From the NCBI GenBank assembly GCA_003158835.1, contig PMLI01000240.1, positions 146 through 6,232 on the forward strand: a stretch of 6,087 nt of DNA, in the 5' to 3' direction. The notes beneath the pieces were generated by a model. It was not told where the DNA came from. It was given only the letters and a program-made list of their open reading frames with translations, and ran no database searches. The translations under genes were made by a program, and so were the position numbers. The stretch is from Acidimicrobiaceae bacterium. Its GTDB lineage: Bacteria; Actinomycetota; Acidimicrobiia; Acidimicrobiales; Palsa-688. Below are positions 1-5,721 of this stretch, in pieces; the first letter of the stretch is position 1; every line of letters starts with the position of its first letter.

Positions 1-231
1 GTGCTCCTGCAGGTTGTGGCCGACGCCGGGGATGTAGGCGGTGATCTCGAAACCGCTCGAGAGCCGCACACGGGCGACCTTGCGCAGAGCCGAGTTGGGC
101 TTCTTGGGCGTATTGGTGTACACGCGCGTGCACACGCCCCGTCGCTGGGGGGCGCCCTTGAGCGCCGGCGTCTTGGTCTTCTTGGAGTTCTGCTGACGGC
201 CCTTGCGGACCAACTGGGCGATTGTGGGCAC
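1..231 (-). CDS. rpsL: 30S ribosomal protein S12, 5' part (cut by window edge)
   Basis: S12 sits at the decoding centre of the 30S subunit and contributes to tRNA selection accuracy. The reverse strand reads 77 residues from a GTG at 229-231. It begins MPTIAQLVRKGRQQNSKK, contains the family hallmark TPKKPNSALRK (residues 41-51), and ends in GVGHNLQEH where the window stops. The C-terminal part of roughly 47 residues, including the conserved Asp loop near residue 88-89, lies outside. Lys43 (Lys42 in E. coli mature numbering), whose substitution gives streptomycin resistance, is the wild-type Lys. The GTG start matches the family N-terminus and is preceded by AGAGG at 236-240, a rather short 4-nt spacer. 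The gene is divergent from the oxidoreductase and appears to head its own transcript; rpsG, fusA and tuf would be expected to follow, but that cannot be seen. Confidence 0.97.
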   Translation of the reverse strand, partial: MPTIAQLVRKGRQQNSKKTKTPALKGAPQRRGVCTRVYTNTPKKPNSALRKVARVRLSSGFEITAYIPGVGHNLQEH

Positions 232-264
232 TGGACCTCTGATAGAGAGAGAATTCTTGCTTCG

Positions 265-296
265 ACGGGGCGCGTACGAACAACCAGCTGCCCCGT
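265..296 (-). other. Inverted repeat in the predicted rpsL mRNA leader
   Basis: ACGGGGC at 265-271 and GCCCCGT at 290-296 are perfect 7-bp arms around an 18-nt loop. They lie between the predicted rpsL promoter and its ribosome binding site. In the rpsL transcript they could form a GC-rich hairpin ending about 33 nt before the start codon. No U-run follows the 3' arm, so it is not an intrinsic terminator. It could stabilise the leader, bind a regulator, or be chance in GC-rich DNA. Confidence 0.35.
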
Positions 297-309
297 GGGA
301 CGAGTAGCC

Positions 310-337
310 ATGATAGCACGGCGGGCGCTTTTCCCAA
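310..337 (-). promoter_or_regulatory. Predicted sigma70-type promoter for rpsL
   Basis: On the reverse strand a -35-like TTGGGA (332-337) is followed by a 16-nt spacer and a -10-like TATCAT (310-315), which matches five of six consensus bases. Transcription would begin near 302-304, leaving a leader of about 70 nt before the rpsL GTG. A strong promoter is expected for a ribosomal protein operon. It is predicted from sequence only. Confidence 0.55.
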
Positions 338-387
338 GTCGGGACGACGGTGGACGAAACGGGCCCGGGTGCGCTCAGATAGGGAGC

Positions 388-393
388 GGAGGG
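388..393 (+). promoter_or_regulatory. Ribosome binding site deciding the oxidoreductase start
   Basis: GGAGGG lies 4 nt before the ATG at 398. It is the only strong Shine-Dalgarno near the N-terminus and supports that ATG, although about 20 residues precede the first beta strand of the nucleotide-binding fold. Confidence 0.6.
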
Positions 394-397
394 AGCC

Positions 398-1471
398 ATG
401 ACGTCCGATGGTCAGAACTACGCGCCGAGAAGCAAGCCGGCGCCGGTATGCGACGAGGGTGAGTTCGTCTTCGCCGCCGTCGCCTTGGACCACGGCCACA
501 TTTACGGCATGTGCAACGGGCTGACCGAGGCCGGTGCGCAGCTCAAGTGGGTCTTCGATCCCGACCCGGCCAAGACGGCCGCCTTCGCCGAGAGGTTCCC
601 GGGCGTGAGGGTGGCGACGAGCGAACGCGAGATCCTGGAGGATCCAGGCGTCCAACTCGTGGCGGGCGCGGCTGTGCCGGCCGAGCACGCCGCTCTGGGA
701 CTGAGGGTCATGGGCCATGGGAAGGACTACTTCACCGACAAGCCGGCCCTGACCACCCTGGCGCAGCTCGCCCACGCCCGACGGGCGGTACAGGAGACGG
801 GCCGCAAGTACGCCGTCTATTACAGCGAGCGAGTGCACGTGGAGAGCGCCGTCTTCGCCGGCCGGCTGGTAAGGGACGGCGTCATCGGGAGGGTCGTGCA
901 GGTGATCGGCATGGGGCCGCACCGGGCCGACCTCCCGTCCCGGCCGGCGTGGTTCTTCGAACGGGACCGTTACGGCGGGATCCTGTGCGACATCGGGAGC
1001 CACCAGGCCGAACAGTTCCTGTACTTCACCGGTAACACTGACGCCCAGGTGGTCAGCAGCCGGGTGGCCAACTACTCCCACAAGGACCATCCCGGCCTGG
1101 AAGATTTCGGTGACTGCACGCTGCTCGGCGACAACGGTGCCGCCGGCTACTTCCGGGTCGACTGGTTCACCCCGAGCGGCCTCAGCACTTGGGGAGACGG
1201 CCGCATCTTCATCCTCGGGACGCTCGGCTACATAGAGCTGCGCAAATACCTCAACGTGGGCAACCCGGGCGCCGGGGGCGACCACGTCTACCTGGTGGAC
1301 GGGGGCGGCGAGCACCACCTGGCCGTCGCCGGGCAGGTGGGGTACCCGTTCTTCGGGGAACTGGTGCTCGACTGCCTCGAAGGCACGGAGCGGTCCATGG
1401 GCCAGGCCCACGCCTTCAAGGCGGCCGAACTATGCATTATGGCCGAACAACAGGCCCGACGGGCCGAGTGA
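398..1471 (+). CDS. Gfo/Idh/MocA-family NAD(P)-dependent oxidoreductase
   Basis: A 357-residue protein of normal family length. Members are cytoplasmic NAD(P)-dependent dehydrogenases, mostly acting on sugars, inositols or related polyols; the substrate here cannot be told. Residues 23-135 fit the N-terminal Rossmann domain: strand FVFAAVAL, then DHGHIYG (31-37) in place of the classical GxGxxG, an acidic strand end (VFDPDP, 52-57), and DKP (114-116), the usual EKP motif with Glu replaced by Asp. Lys115 is the expected catalytic or cofactor-contacting lysine. The C-terminal substrate domain carries GGILCDIGSHQAEQ (193-206), the family's DxGxH motif, with His202 the probable catalytic histidine. 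A hydrophilic leader of about 20 residues precedes the fold. The gene stands alone on the + strand, divergent from rpsL and convergent with the ABC operon, and its last codons fall in a short direct-repeat cluster. The family call is secure; the reaction is unknown. Confidence 0.9.
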   Translation: MTSDGQNYAPRSKPAPVCDEGEFVFAAVALDHGHIYGMCNGLTEAGAQLKWVFDPDPAKTAAFAERFPGVRVATSEREILEDPGVQLVAGAAVPAEHAALGLRVMGHGKDYFTDKPALTTLAQLAHARRAVQETGRKYAVYYSERVHVESAVFAGRLVRDGVIGRVVQVIGMGPHRADLPSRPAWFFERDRYGGILCDIGSHQAEQFLYFTGNTDAQVVSSRVANYSHKDHPGLEDFGDCTLLGDNGAAGYFRVDWFTPSGLSTWGDGRIFILGTLGYIELRKYLNVGNPGAGGDHVYLVDGGGEHHLAVAGQVGYPFFGELVLDCLEGTERSMGQAHAFKAAELCIMAEQQARRAE

Positions 1472-1534
1472 GCACAGGCGGGCCGAGTTAACAACCGGCG
1501 GGCCGAGTAGACACGGGCGGGCCGTCAGGGAGCC
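1458..1534. repeat. Four ~19-20-bp direct repeats at the convergent gene ends
   Basis: Units start at about 1458, 1477, 1497 and 1516 with core GGCGGGCCGAGT (first copy GACGGGCCGAGT; the fourth diverges after GGCGGGCCG). The spacing of the core is 19, 20 and 19 bp. The first copy contains the oxidoreductase stop TGA (1469-1471). At the equivalent place the second has TTAA and the third TAG. The fourth covers the reverse-strand stop of the secreted-protein gene (1525-1527). The units fill the whole 53-bp gap between the genes. They look like tandem duplication of a gene end; no hairpin with a T-run is present. Confidence 0.75.
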
Positions 1535-2253
1535 CCCGCCACCACCGTGGTCTTGGCCGAGGTGGGCGAGCCCTGGGCACCGGCATTGCCGAAACCGGCC
1601 GCGGTGCCGTTGGCACTGACGACCCAGTAGCCGGCGCCGTTCGAGGTGGCGACAATGGCCTTCACGGGCTTGGGCGACAGGCCCGCCCCGGAGCCATAGT
1701 AGGTGGCACCCCCGAAGGCGGAGACGGTGCCGTCGGAGGCCACCAACCAGTACCCGCCGCCCGGGGCGGCGGCGATGCCCACTATGGGCTTGGCCGAACG
1801 GGCATGACCGGAGCCGTCGAAGGCGGCGTCGCCGTAGTCGAAGATGCCGCCGTCCGAGGCGACGAGCCAGTAGCCCTTCCCATCAGCCGTGGCAGCAATG
1901 GCGACTACGGGCTTGTTCAGGTGCAGGGCCGACGGCGACCCGTAGAGGGCGGCGTCGCCGTAGTTGAAGATGCCGCCGTCGGAGGCGACGAGCCAGTAAC
2001 CCTTCCCGTTGGGGGTGGCGGCCATGCCGACAATGGGTCTGCTCAGGTGGAGGGAGGACGGCGAGCCATAGTTCACGGCGTCCCCGAAGGCCCGGACCGT
2101 GCCCTTGGAGGTGACCAACCAGTAACCTTGGCCGCCCGGCGTGGCCGCCATGCCCACGACCGGTGCCGTCGCCTTGGCGGTCATGGAGCCGAAGTGGGCG
2201 GCGCCCCCCGACGCGAGCACCTTCCCGGTGTTGGTGACAAGCCAGTAGGAGCC
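1528..2253 (-). repeat. Six GYWLV protein repeats, possible beta-propeller
   Basis: Units begin at codons 403, 445, 487, 529, 569 and 610 of the full frame, with the pattern G-(S/Y)YWLV-x-(S/N)xG-x(3)-(F/Y)G-(D/G)A-x(2)-(Y/F)GS and a following strand PVVGMAAT. Units 1-3 are 42 residues, unit 4 is 40, unit 5 is 41, and the last is shorter and diverged. At DNA level 1822-1881 and 1948-2007 match at 57 of 60 bases with an offset of 126 bp, exactly one unit of 42 codons. Six units would suit a closed six-bladed propeller, but the fold is inference. Confidence 0.8.
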
Positions 2254-2505
2254 ATCCGGGCCCGGAGCGCTGGCGCCGCTACGGGGCTCGTTCACCAGGG
2301 CGAAGGTGGCGGGAGTGGTTATGCCGGCCACCGAGGCCGTTACGACATAGCCACCGGTGTGGTTGTTGGCCGAAAAGTCGGGCGCTATGGCGACCCCGCT
2401 CGAACCGGTCAGCACGGCCGCCCTGGCGCCCGCGCCGGCGAAGACACCGCCGGCCCCGGTGGCCGGAGCCGCAAAGGTGACGGTGGCGCCCTGGAGAGCG
2501 TTGCC

Positions 2506-2508
2506 TTA
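2506..2508 (-). other. In-frame TAA splitting the secreted-protein gene
   Basis: The reverse strand reads VTDA-TAA-GNALQGATVTF. The preceding domain reads VTDTYADPVAGATVNF, so the stop aligns with Tyr209, encoded TAT. Related Ig-like domains often read DAYGNPV here. One third-base change from a Tyr codon would create this TAA. No frame change accompanies it. Confidence 0.9.
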
Positions 2509-3455
2509 CGCGTCGGTCACGGTGACGGCCAGGGGCACCGGGAAGTCGGTGCCCAGCTCGGCGCTCTGGGAGGTCCCGACCCCGGGCGTGAGGGTGGCGG
2601 CCGCACCGGCCCGGTCAGTGAGAGCGAAGGTGGCCATGGAACTGGCTCCTGGCACGCTGGCCGTCACCGTGAAAGCCCCGGACGTGGTCCCGGCCGTGAG
2701 CGTGGGGCTGGCAGCTAGGCCCTCGGAGTTGGTCTGCACGGCAGCAGTGCCCCCCCCACCCGTGAAGGTCGCCCCGGCCCCGGCCGTCGTGACCACATCG
2801 AAGTTGACCGTGGCCCCGGCCACCGGGTCTGCATACGTGTCGGTCACGAGCACTTGCAAAGGCGTGGCGAACGAGTCGCCGATCTGGGCCGACTGGCCGC
2901 CACCGGAACTGGCCGTCACCGACGACACCACGCCCACGGTGGTGTTGGAGAGCTGGAACGGAGGAGACGAGTACCCGTCGAAGCCGGCGGTCACCGTGTA
3001 CGAGCCGGTCACGTTATTGGCATAGAGAGCTGGCGCCGTGGCCGTCCCGGCGCTGTCGGTCTCGACCGAAACGGCGGTCAACCCGCCGTTGAAGATGGCC
3101 CCGGCACCGGTGGCCTGGACCGTGAACTGGATGTTGACGTTGGCGGCCGGGCAGCTGCTGGTGCCGATGTTCTCAGTGACCTGGACTTCGAGCGGGGTGG
3201 CAAAGGCCGTGCCCACCTTGGCGCTCTGGGGAGTCCCGGCGACGTCGGTGAACGTGTAGGACCCCGTCCCCGACCCGCTACAGGTTGGGCCCGCGGCCAA
3301 AGCCGGCGGGGCCGACAAGACGGCCGCGCCCGTGCTCAGGGCGACGACGGGGAAGGTCCCCAACAGGGCGAGGGCGGGAAGGGCACGGCCGAACCTTTTA
3401 CAGGCCGGGCGGGCACGGCGGCCGGACCGGCCGGGTGCAGCCGAACCGGCGGCCT

Positions 3456-4469
3456 TCACGACGTAGCTCCCGCGGCGCCGCTGCCAGCGCCGGCGCCGCT
3501 GCCGGCGGCGCCCCCGAAGCCTGCGCCGTTGCCGCCCCCAAAGCCTCCCCGGAACCCCCCGAAGCCGGTGGAGCAGCTCCCGGCCGTCGGTTGCGTAACC
3601 GTAAGGCGAGTGGCGGTGACGACGCCGATGTCGTTGGTGCTGCCGATGGCGGTGGCACATTCACCGACTTTGAGGGCGTGGGAGGTGACCCTCTGGGTCT
3701 TCGAGTACTTCGTCTTGGAGCTGACTATCACCGTCTCGGGACTGGTCTTGGGCACCGTGGTCGTGGTCGGTACCGAGGTACCGGCGGTCGGCCGGCCGAA
3801 ACCGGCGAAGCTGATGCCTTGAATGGTGATCGTCGAACCTGACACCGCGGTCACTTTGCCAAAGGCCCCGGCCACGTTGGTGGGAACCGTGAGGCGGGTG
3901 CTGGGGACAGATCCCGACGTGCGGGGGAAGGAGCGCCCAGGCTGTCCCCGGAAGCCCCCGCCCGGGGAACCGCCGCGCTCGGTGCAACTGCCATTGACCG
4001 AGGGCTCGATGGTGATCAGCGCGGCATCGACCTTGCCGCCCGGGCCTTTGGTGCCGCTGGCAGAGATACAGGTCCCCGTCTTCACGGCGCTCAGGCCGAC
4101 CGAGACCGTGGCCGTAATGGCCGTTTTGGCCGTCAGGTCGACGGTGGTCTGGCCGCTCGCACCCTGGACCTCCAGGCTCTGGCCGAGGATGCTGGCGATG
4201 GTGCCGGAGGCGGCCGGAGCGAAACCGTCGGCGCCCCCGGGACGGCCCGTCCCCCCATCGCTCGTGGCCGTCGTGGCCTTGGTCGTAGCCGTCGTGCCCG
4301 TGGCCGCCGCCGCACTCCCGGCCGCCGTGGTGCTGGTTGCGGATGTCTTGGCCGCGGCCGGCGAGGATCCGCCGCCACAAGCGGCGGCCACCAGCGCGAC
4401 GGCCACCAGGGTGCCCACGACCAGGGCCGGGCGGCGCGCCCTCGCGGGTAGCAAAACGATCTTGTTCAT
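3456..4469 (-). CDS. Lipoprotein with two DUF5666-like repeats and a Gly-rich tail
   Basis: 337 residues from the ATG at 4467-4469, preceded by AGGAGG; the in-frame GTG 14 codons upstream lacks this site and would bury the signal peptide. Residues 1-30 have a basic start and hydrophobic core, ending VAAA-Cys31, a lipobox with Ala at -3, so the protein is probably lipid-anchored outside the membrane. Residues 33-75 are an Ala/Thr/Ser-rich linker. Two related units follow. Residues about 89-162 (GTIASILGQSLEVQG through GSC) and 202-299 (AFGKVTAVSGSTITIQG through GSC) resemble DUF5666, a small beta domain of unknown function. Each holds two cysteines exactly 28 residues apart (134/162 and 271/299) and is followed by Gly/Arg/Phe-rich sequence; the C-terminus (302-333) is almost all Gly, Ala and Ser. 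It lies 34 nt behind the permease stop and overlaps the next start by GTGA. A partner of the ABC pair is inferred; no enzymatic motif is seen. Confidence 0.82.
   Translation of the reverse strand: MNKIVLLPARARRPALVVGTLVAVALVAAACGGGSSPAAAKTSATSTTAAGSAAAATGTTATTKATTATSDGGTGRPGGADGFAPAASGTIASILGQSLEVQGASGQTTVDLTAKTAITATVSVGLSAVKTGTCISASGTKGPGGKVDAALITIEPSVNGSCTERGGSPGGGFRGQPGRSFPRTSGSVPSTRLTVPTNVAGAFGKVTAVSGSTITIQGISFAGFGRPTAGTSVPTTTTVPKTSPETVIVSSKTKYSKTQRVTSHALKVGECATAIGSTNDIGVVTATRLTVTQPTAGSCSTGFGGFRGGFGGGNGAGFGGAAGSGAGAGSGAAGATS
3467..3471 (-). promoter_or_regulatory. Ribosome binding site of the secreted-protein gene
   Basis: GGGAG on the reverse strand lies 7 nt before the GTG at 3459, inside the last codons of the lipoprotein gene. 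It fixes this start, which opens directly onto a signal peptide. The longer in-frame extension to 3660 reads only Arg/His-rich shadow sequence of the lipoprotein gene. Confidence 0.65.
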
Positions 4470-4478
4470 GCGGTTCTT

Positions 4479-4484
4479 CCTCCT
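4479..4484 (-). promoter_or_regulatory. Ribosome binding site of the lipoprotein gene
   Basis: A consensus AGGAGG on the reverse strand lies 9 nt before the ATG at 4469, in the 34-nt gap after the permease stop. It selects this ATG over the in-frame GTG at 4511, which overlaps the permease end. Confidence 0.75.
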
Positions 4485-4503
4485 GTTTTCAAGCGAGACG
4501 GGT

Positions 4504-5721
4504 TCACTCACTGCGCAGGGCCTCTATGGGCGTCAACCGGGCGGCGCGTGACGCCGGGTAAACCCCGAAAACGACCCCGATCACCATGGCCACAGCGATA
4601 GCACCCACGGTGGCAGGACCGGAAATGGCGATCTTGTTGGAAATGAAATGCGGTATCACCTCGGCGCCCACGACACCCAAGGCCGCTCCCGCCAAACCTC
4701 CGACCAGGCCGAGGGTGGAAGCCTCGACCAGGAACTGGCGGCGGATCATCGCCGGGGTGGCACCGAGTGCTTTCCGCAAACCGATCTCGCGGATCCGCTC
4801 GGTGACCGATACCAACATTATGTTCATGACCCCGATCCCGCCCACGAGGAGGGAAATAGCGGCGATCCCGGCTAGAAGGATGGTCAGGGTTTTGTCCACC
4901 GAGGTGGCCGTGCTGAGTATCGAGCTCTGCGAGGTGATGTTGAAGTCGGCGCTGGCCGGCTCGCTTATGCCGTGGCGCGCCAGCAACTCGGTGGTGGCTT
5001 CGTTGTAAGCAGCGCCCATGACCGAACTGGAAGCCGCTTCGAGGTAGATGGTCTGGACCGACGACGTCCCTATAAGGACTTCCTGCGCCGTCGTGATCGG
5101 CACCACGGCCAGGTCGTCCTGATTGGTCGAGCTGGAACTGCCCTCACTGGCCAGGACGCCTATGACGGTGAACGGGACGGTCCCGATGTCGATGGTCTGG
5201 CCCACGGGCGAGGACAGGCTCAGTTCCGAAGCCGTAGTCTCGCCCAGGACGACGACGTTGTCGTCACTTGTGACCTCCTGGGGCGTAAAAAAGGAGCCGA
5301 GCGCCATCGATCGTTCCCGCACCGAGAGGTAGGCGGCGGTGGAACCGTAAACAGTCGTGGTCCAGTTCTGGGTGCCGGCGACGAGGGTCTCGCTCCTCTG
5401 CACCTGGGGTGCCACCCCGGAAATGTCAGGGCAGTCGACCTTGCTGGCTAACGCCTGGGAATCGGAGTAAGTGAGCGTCGACGCAGAACCGAAGCCGCCC
5501 CTCACCAAGCCGGTGGTGCTGCTACCGGGGCTGACGATCAACAGGTTTGTGCCGAGGGAATTTATGGCCGAATTGACCGACGCCGTGGCCCCCTCGCCCA
5601 GGCCGACGGTCAGGATCACGGCCGCTATCCCGATGAGGATGCCGAGCACGGTCAAGCCGGAGCGCATCCGGTGGCTCGTTATCGCTTCGAGGCCGGACCG
5701 CAGAGTGTCCCACCAGCTCAT
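4504..5721 (-). CDS. MacB/FtsX-type ABC transporter permease
   Basis: 405 residues, the usual length for MacB-type permeases without a fused ATPase. A cytoplasmic N-terminus with RMRSGLTVLGILIG leads into TM1 (about 22-42). Residues about 43-275 form the extracytoplasmic MacB_PCD-type domain. TM2 (279-302), TM3 (331-355) and TM4 (370-390) follow. Between TM2 and TM3 lies the conserved coupling segment VSVTERIREIGLRKALGA (304-321), which contacts the ATPase. The C-terminus YPASRAARLTPIEALRSE is also characteristic. Such permeases form dimers that use ATP hydrolysis for mechanotransmission, moving peptides, lipoproteins or small molecules outside the membrane instead of transporting across it. 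The extracytoplasmic domain has a single Cys (97). The ATG at 5719-5721 overlaps the ATPase stop (ATGA), with AAGGG 8 nt upstream. The substrate is not determinable. No adaptor protein gene is visible between it and the lipoprotein. Confidence 0.95.
   Translation of the reverse strand: MSWWDTLRSGLEAITSHRMRSGLTVLGILIGIAAVILTVGLGEGATASVNSAINSLGTNLLIVSPGSSTTGLVRGGFGSASTLTYSDSQALASKVDCPDISGVAPQVQRSETLVAGTQNWTTTVYGSTAAYLSVRERSMALGSFFTPQEVTSDDNVVVLGETTASELSLSSPVGQTIDIGTVPFTVIGVLASEGSSSSTNQDDLAVVPITTAQEVLIGTSSVQTIYLEAASSSVMGAAYNEATTELLARHGISEPASADFNITSQSSILSTATSVDKTLTILLAGIAAISLLVGGIGVMNIMLVSVTERIREIGLRKALGATPAMIRRQFLVEASTLGLVGGLAGAALGVVGAEVIPHFISNKIAISGPATVGAIAVAMVIGVVFGVYPASRAARLTPIEALRSE

Larger units (their letters stand above)
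1525..3459 (-). pseudogene. Secreted Ig-like/GYWLV-repeat surface protein, interrupted by an in-frame stop
   Basis: Read through, the gene has 644 codons before the final TGA. The start is GTG at 3457-3459, with GGGAG 7 nt upstream, and it overlaps the lipoprotein stop as GTGA, implying translational coupling. Residues 1-56 are a Sec signal peptide: an Arg/Lys-rich start, hydrophobic core ALPALALLGTFPVVAL and a cleavage site after PPALAA. Three Ig-like (Big-type) domains follow, at roughly 64-175, 176-283 and 284-390; repeated marks are QSAxxGxxFxxPLxVxVTD and TATFAL-type ends. Residues 403-644 are six repeats of 35-42 residues starting GYWLV, possibly a beta-propeller. TAA at 2506-2508 (codon 318) cuts the third Ig domain. 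The first part alone would be a 317-residue secreted protein; the remainder has no signal peptide, and its first GTG is at 2415. The frame and domain pattern are unbroken across the stop, so the lesion is recent or an error. A role in adhesion or cell-surface binding is inferred from architecture only. Confidence 0.8.

Noticed and set aside
1..462. Long + strand open frame across the left edge
   Set aside because: It is the antisense shadow of rpsL plus its leader. The reverse strand encodes unmistakable S12, and the + frame has no recognisable protein pattern or ribosome binding site.
1453..1465. GGCCCGACGGGCC hairpin as a terminator for the oxidoreductase gene
   Set aside because: The stem is five pairs with a 3-nt loop, lies inside the coding sequence, and no T-run follows.
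1458..1534. CRISPR-like array
   Set aside because: The unit is about 19-20 bp with only 7-8 bp of variable sequence between cores. There are no spacer-length inserts and no cas genes, so it is a short tandem duplication.
1525..2415. The downstream half of the split gene as an independent gene starting at GTG 2415
   Set aside because: It would begin in mid Ig-like domain, without a signal peptide or clear ribosome binding site. The sequence between the stop and that GTG still fits the same domain.
1804..3025. Long + strand open frames opposite the secreted-protein gene
   Set aside because: They are antisense shadows in GC-rich DNA. Their Gly/Arg/Val- and Pro/Val-rich translations mirror the real Ig-like and GYWLV repeats, and they bring no start signals.
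3460..3660. Upstream extension of the secreted-protein frame to an ATG at 3660
   Set aside because: The added residues are Arg/His-rich and lie within the lipoprotein gene in another frame. The GTG at 3459 has a good ribosome binding site and begins the signal peptide.
3823..4551. 242-codon + strand open frame opposite the lipoprotein gene
   Set aside because: The reverse strand has a lipobox, duplicated domains and a consensus AGGAGG. The + frame gives low-complexity Val/Ala/Pro sequence with no support.
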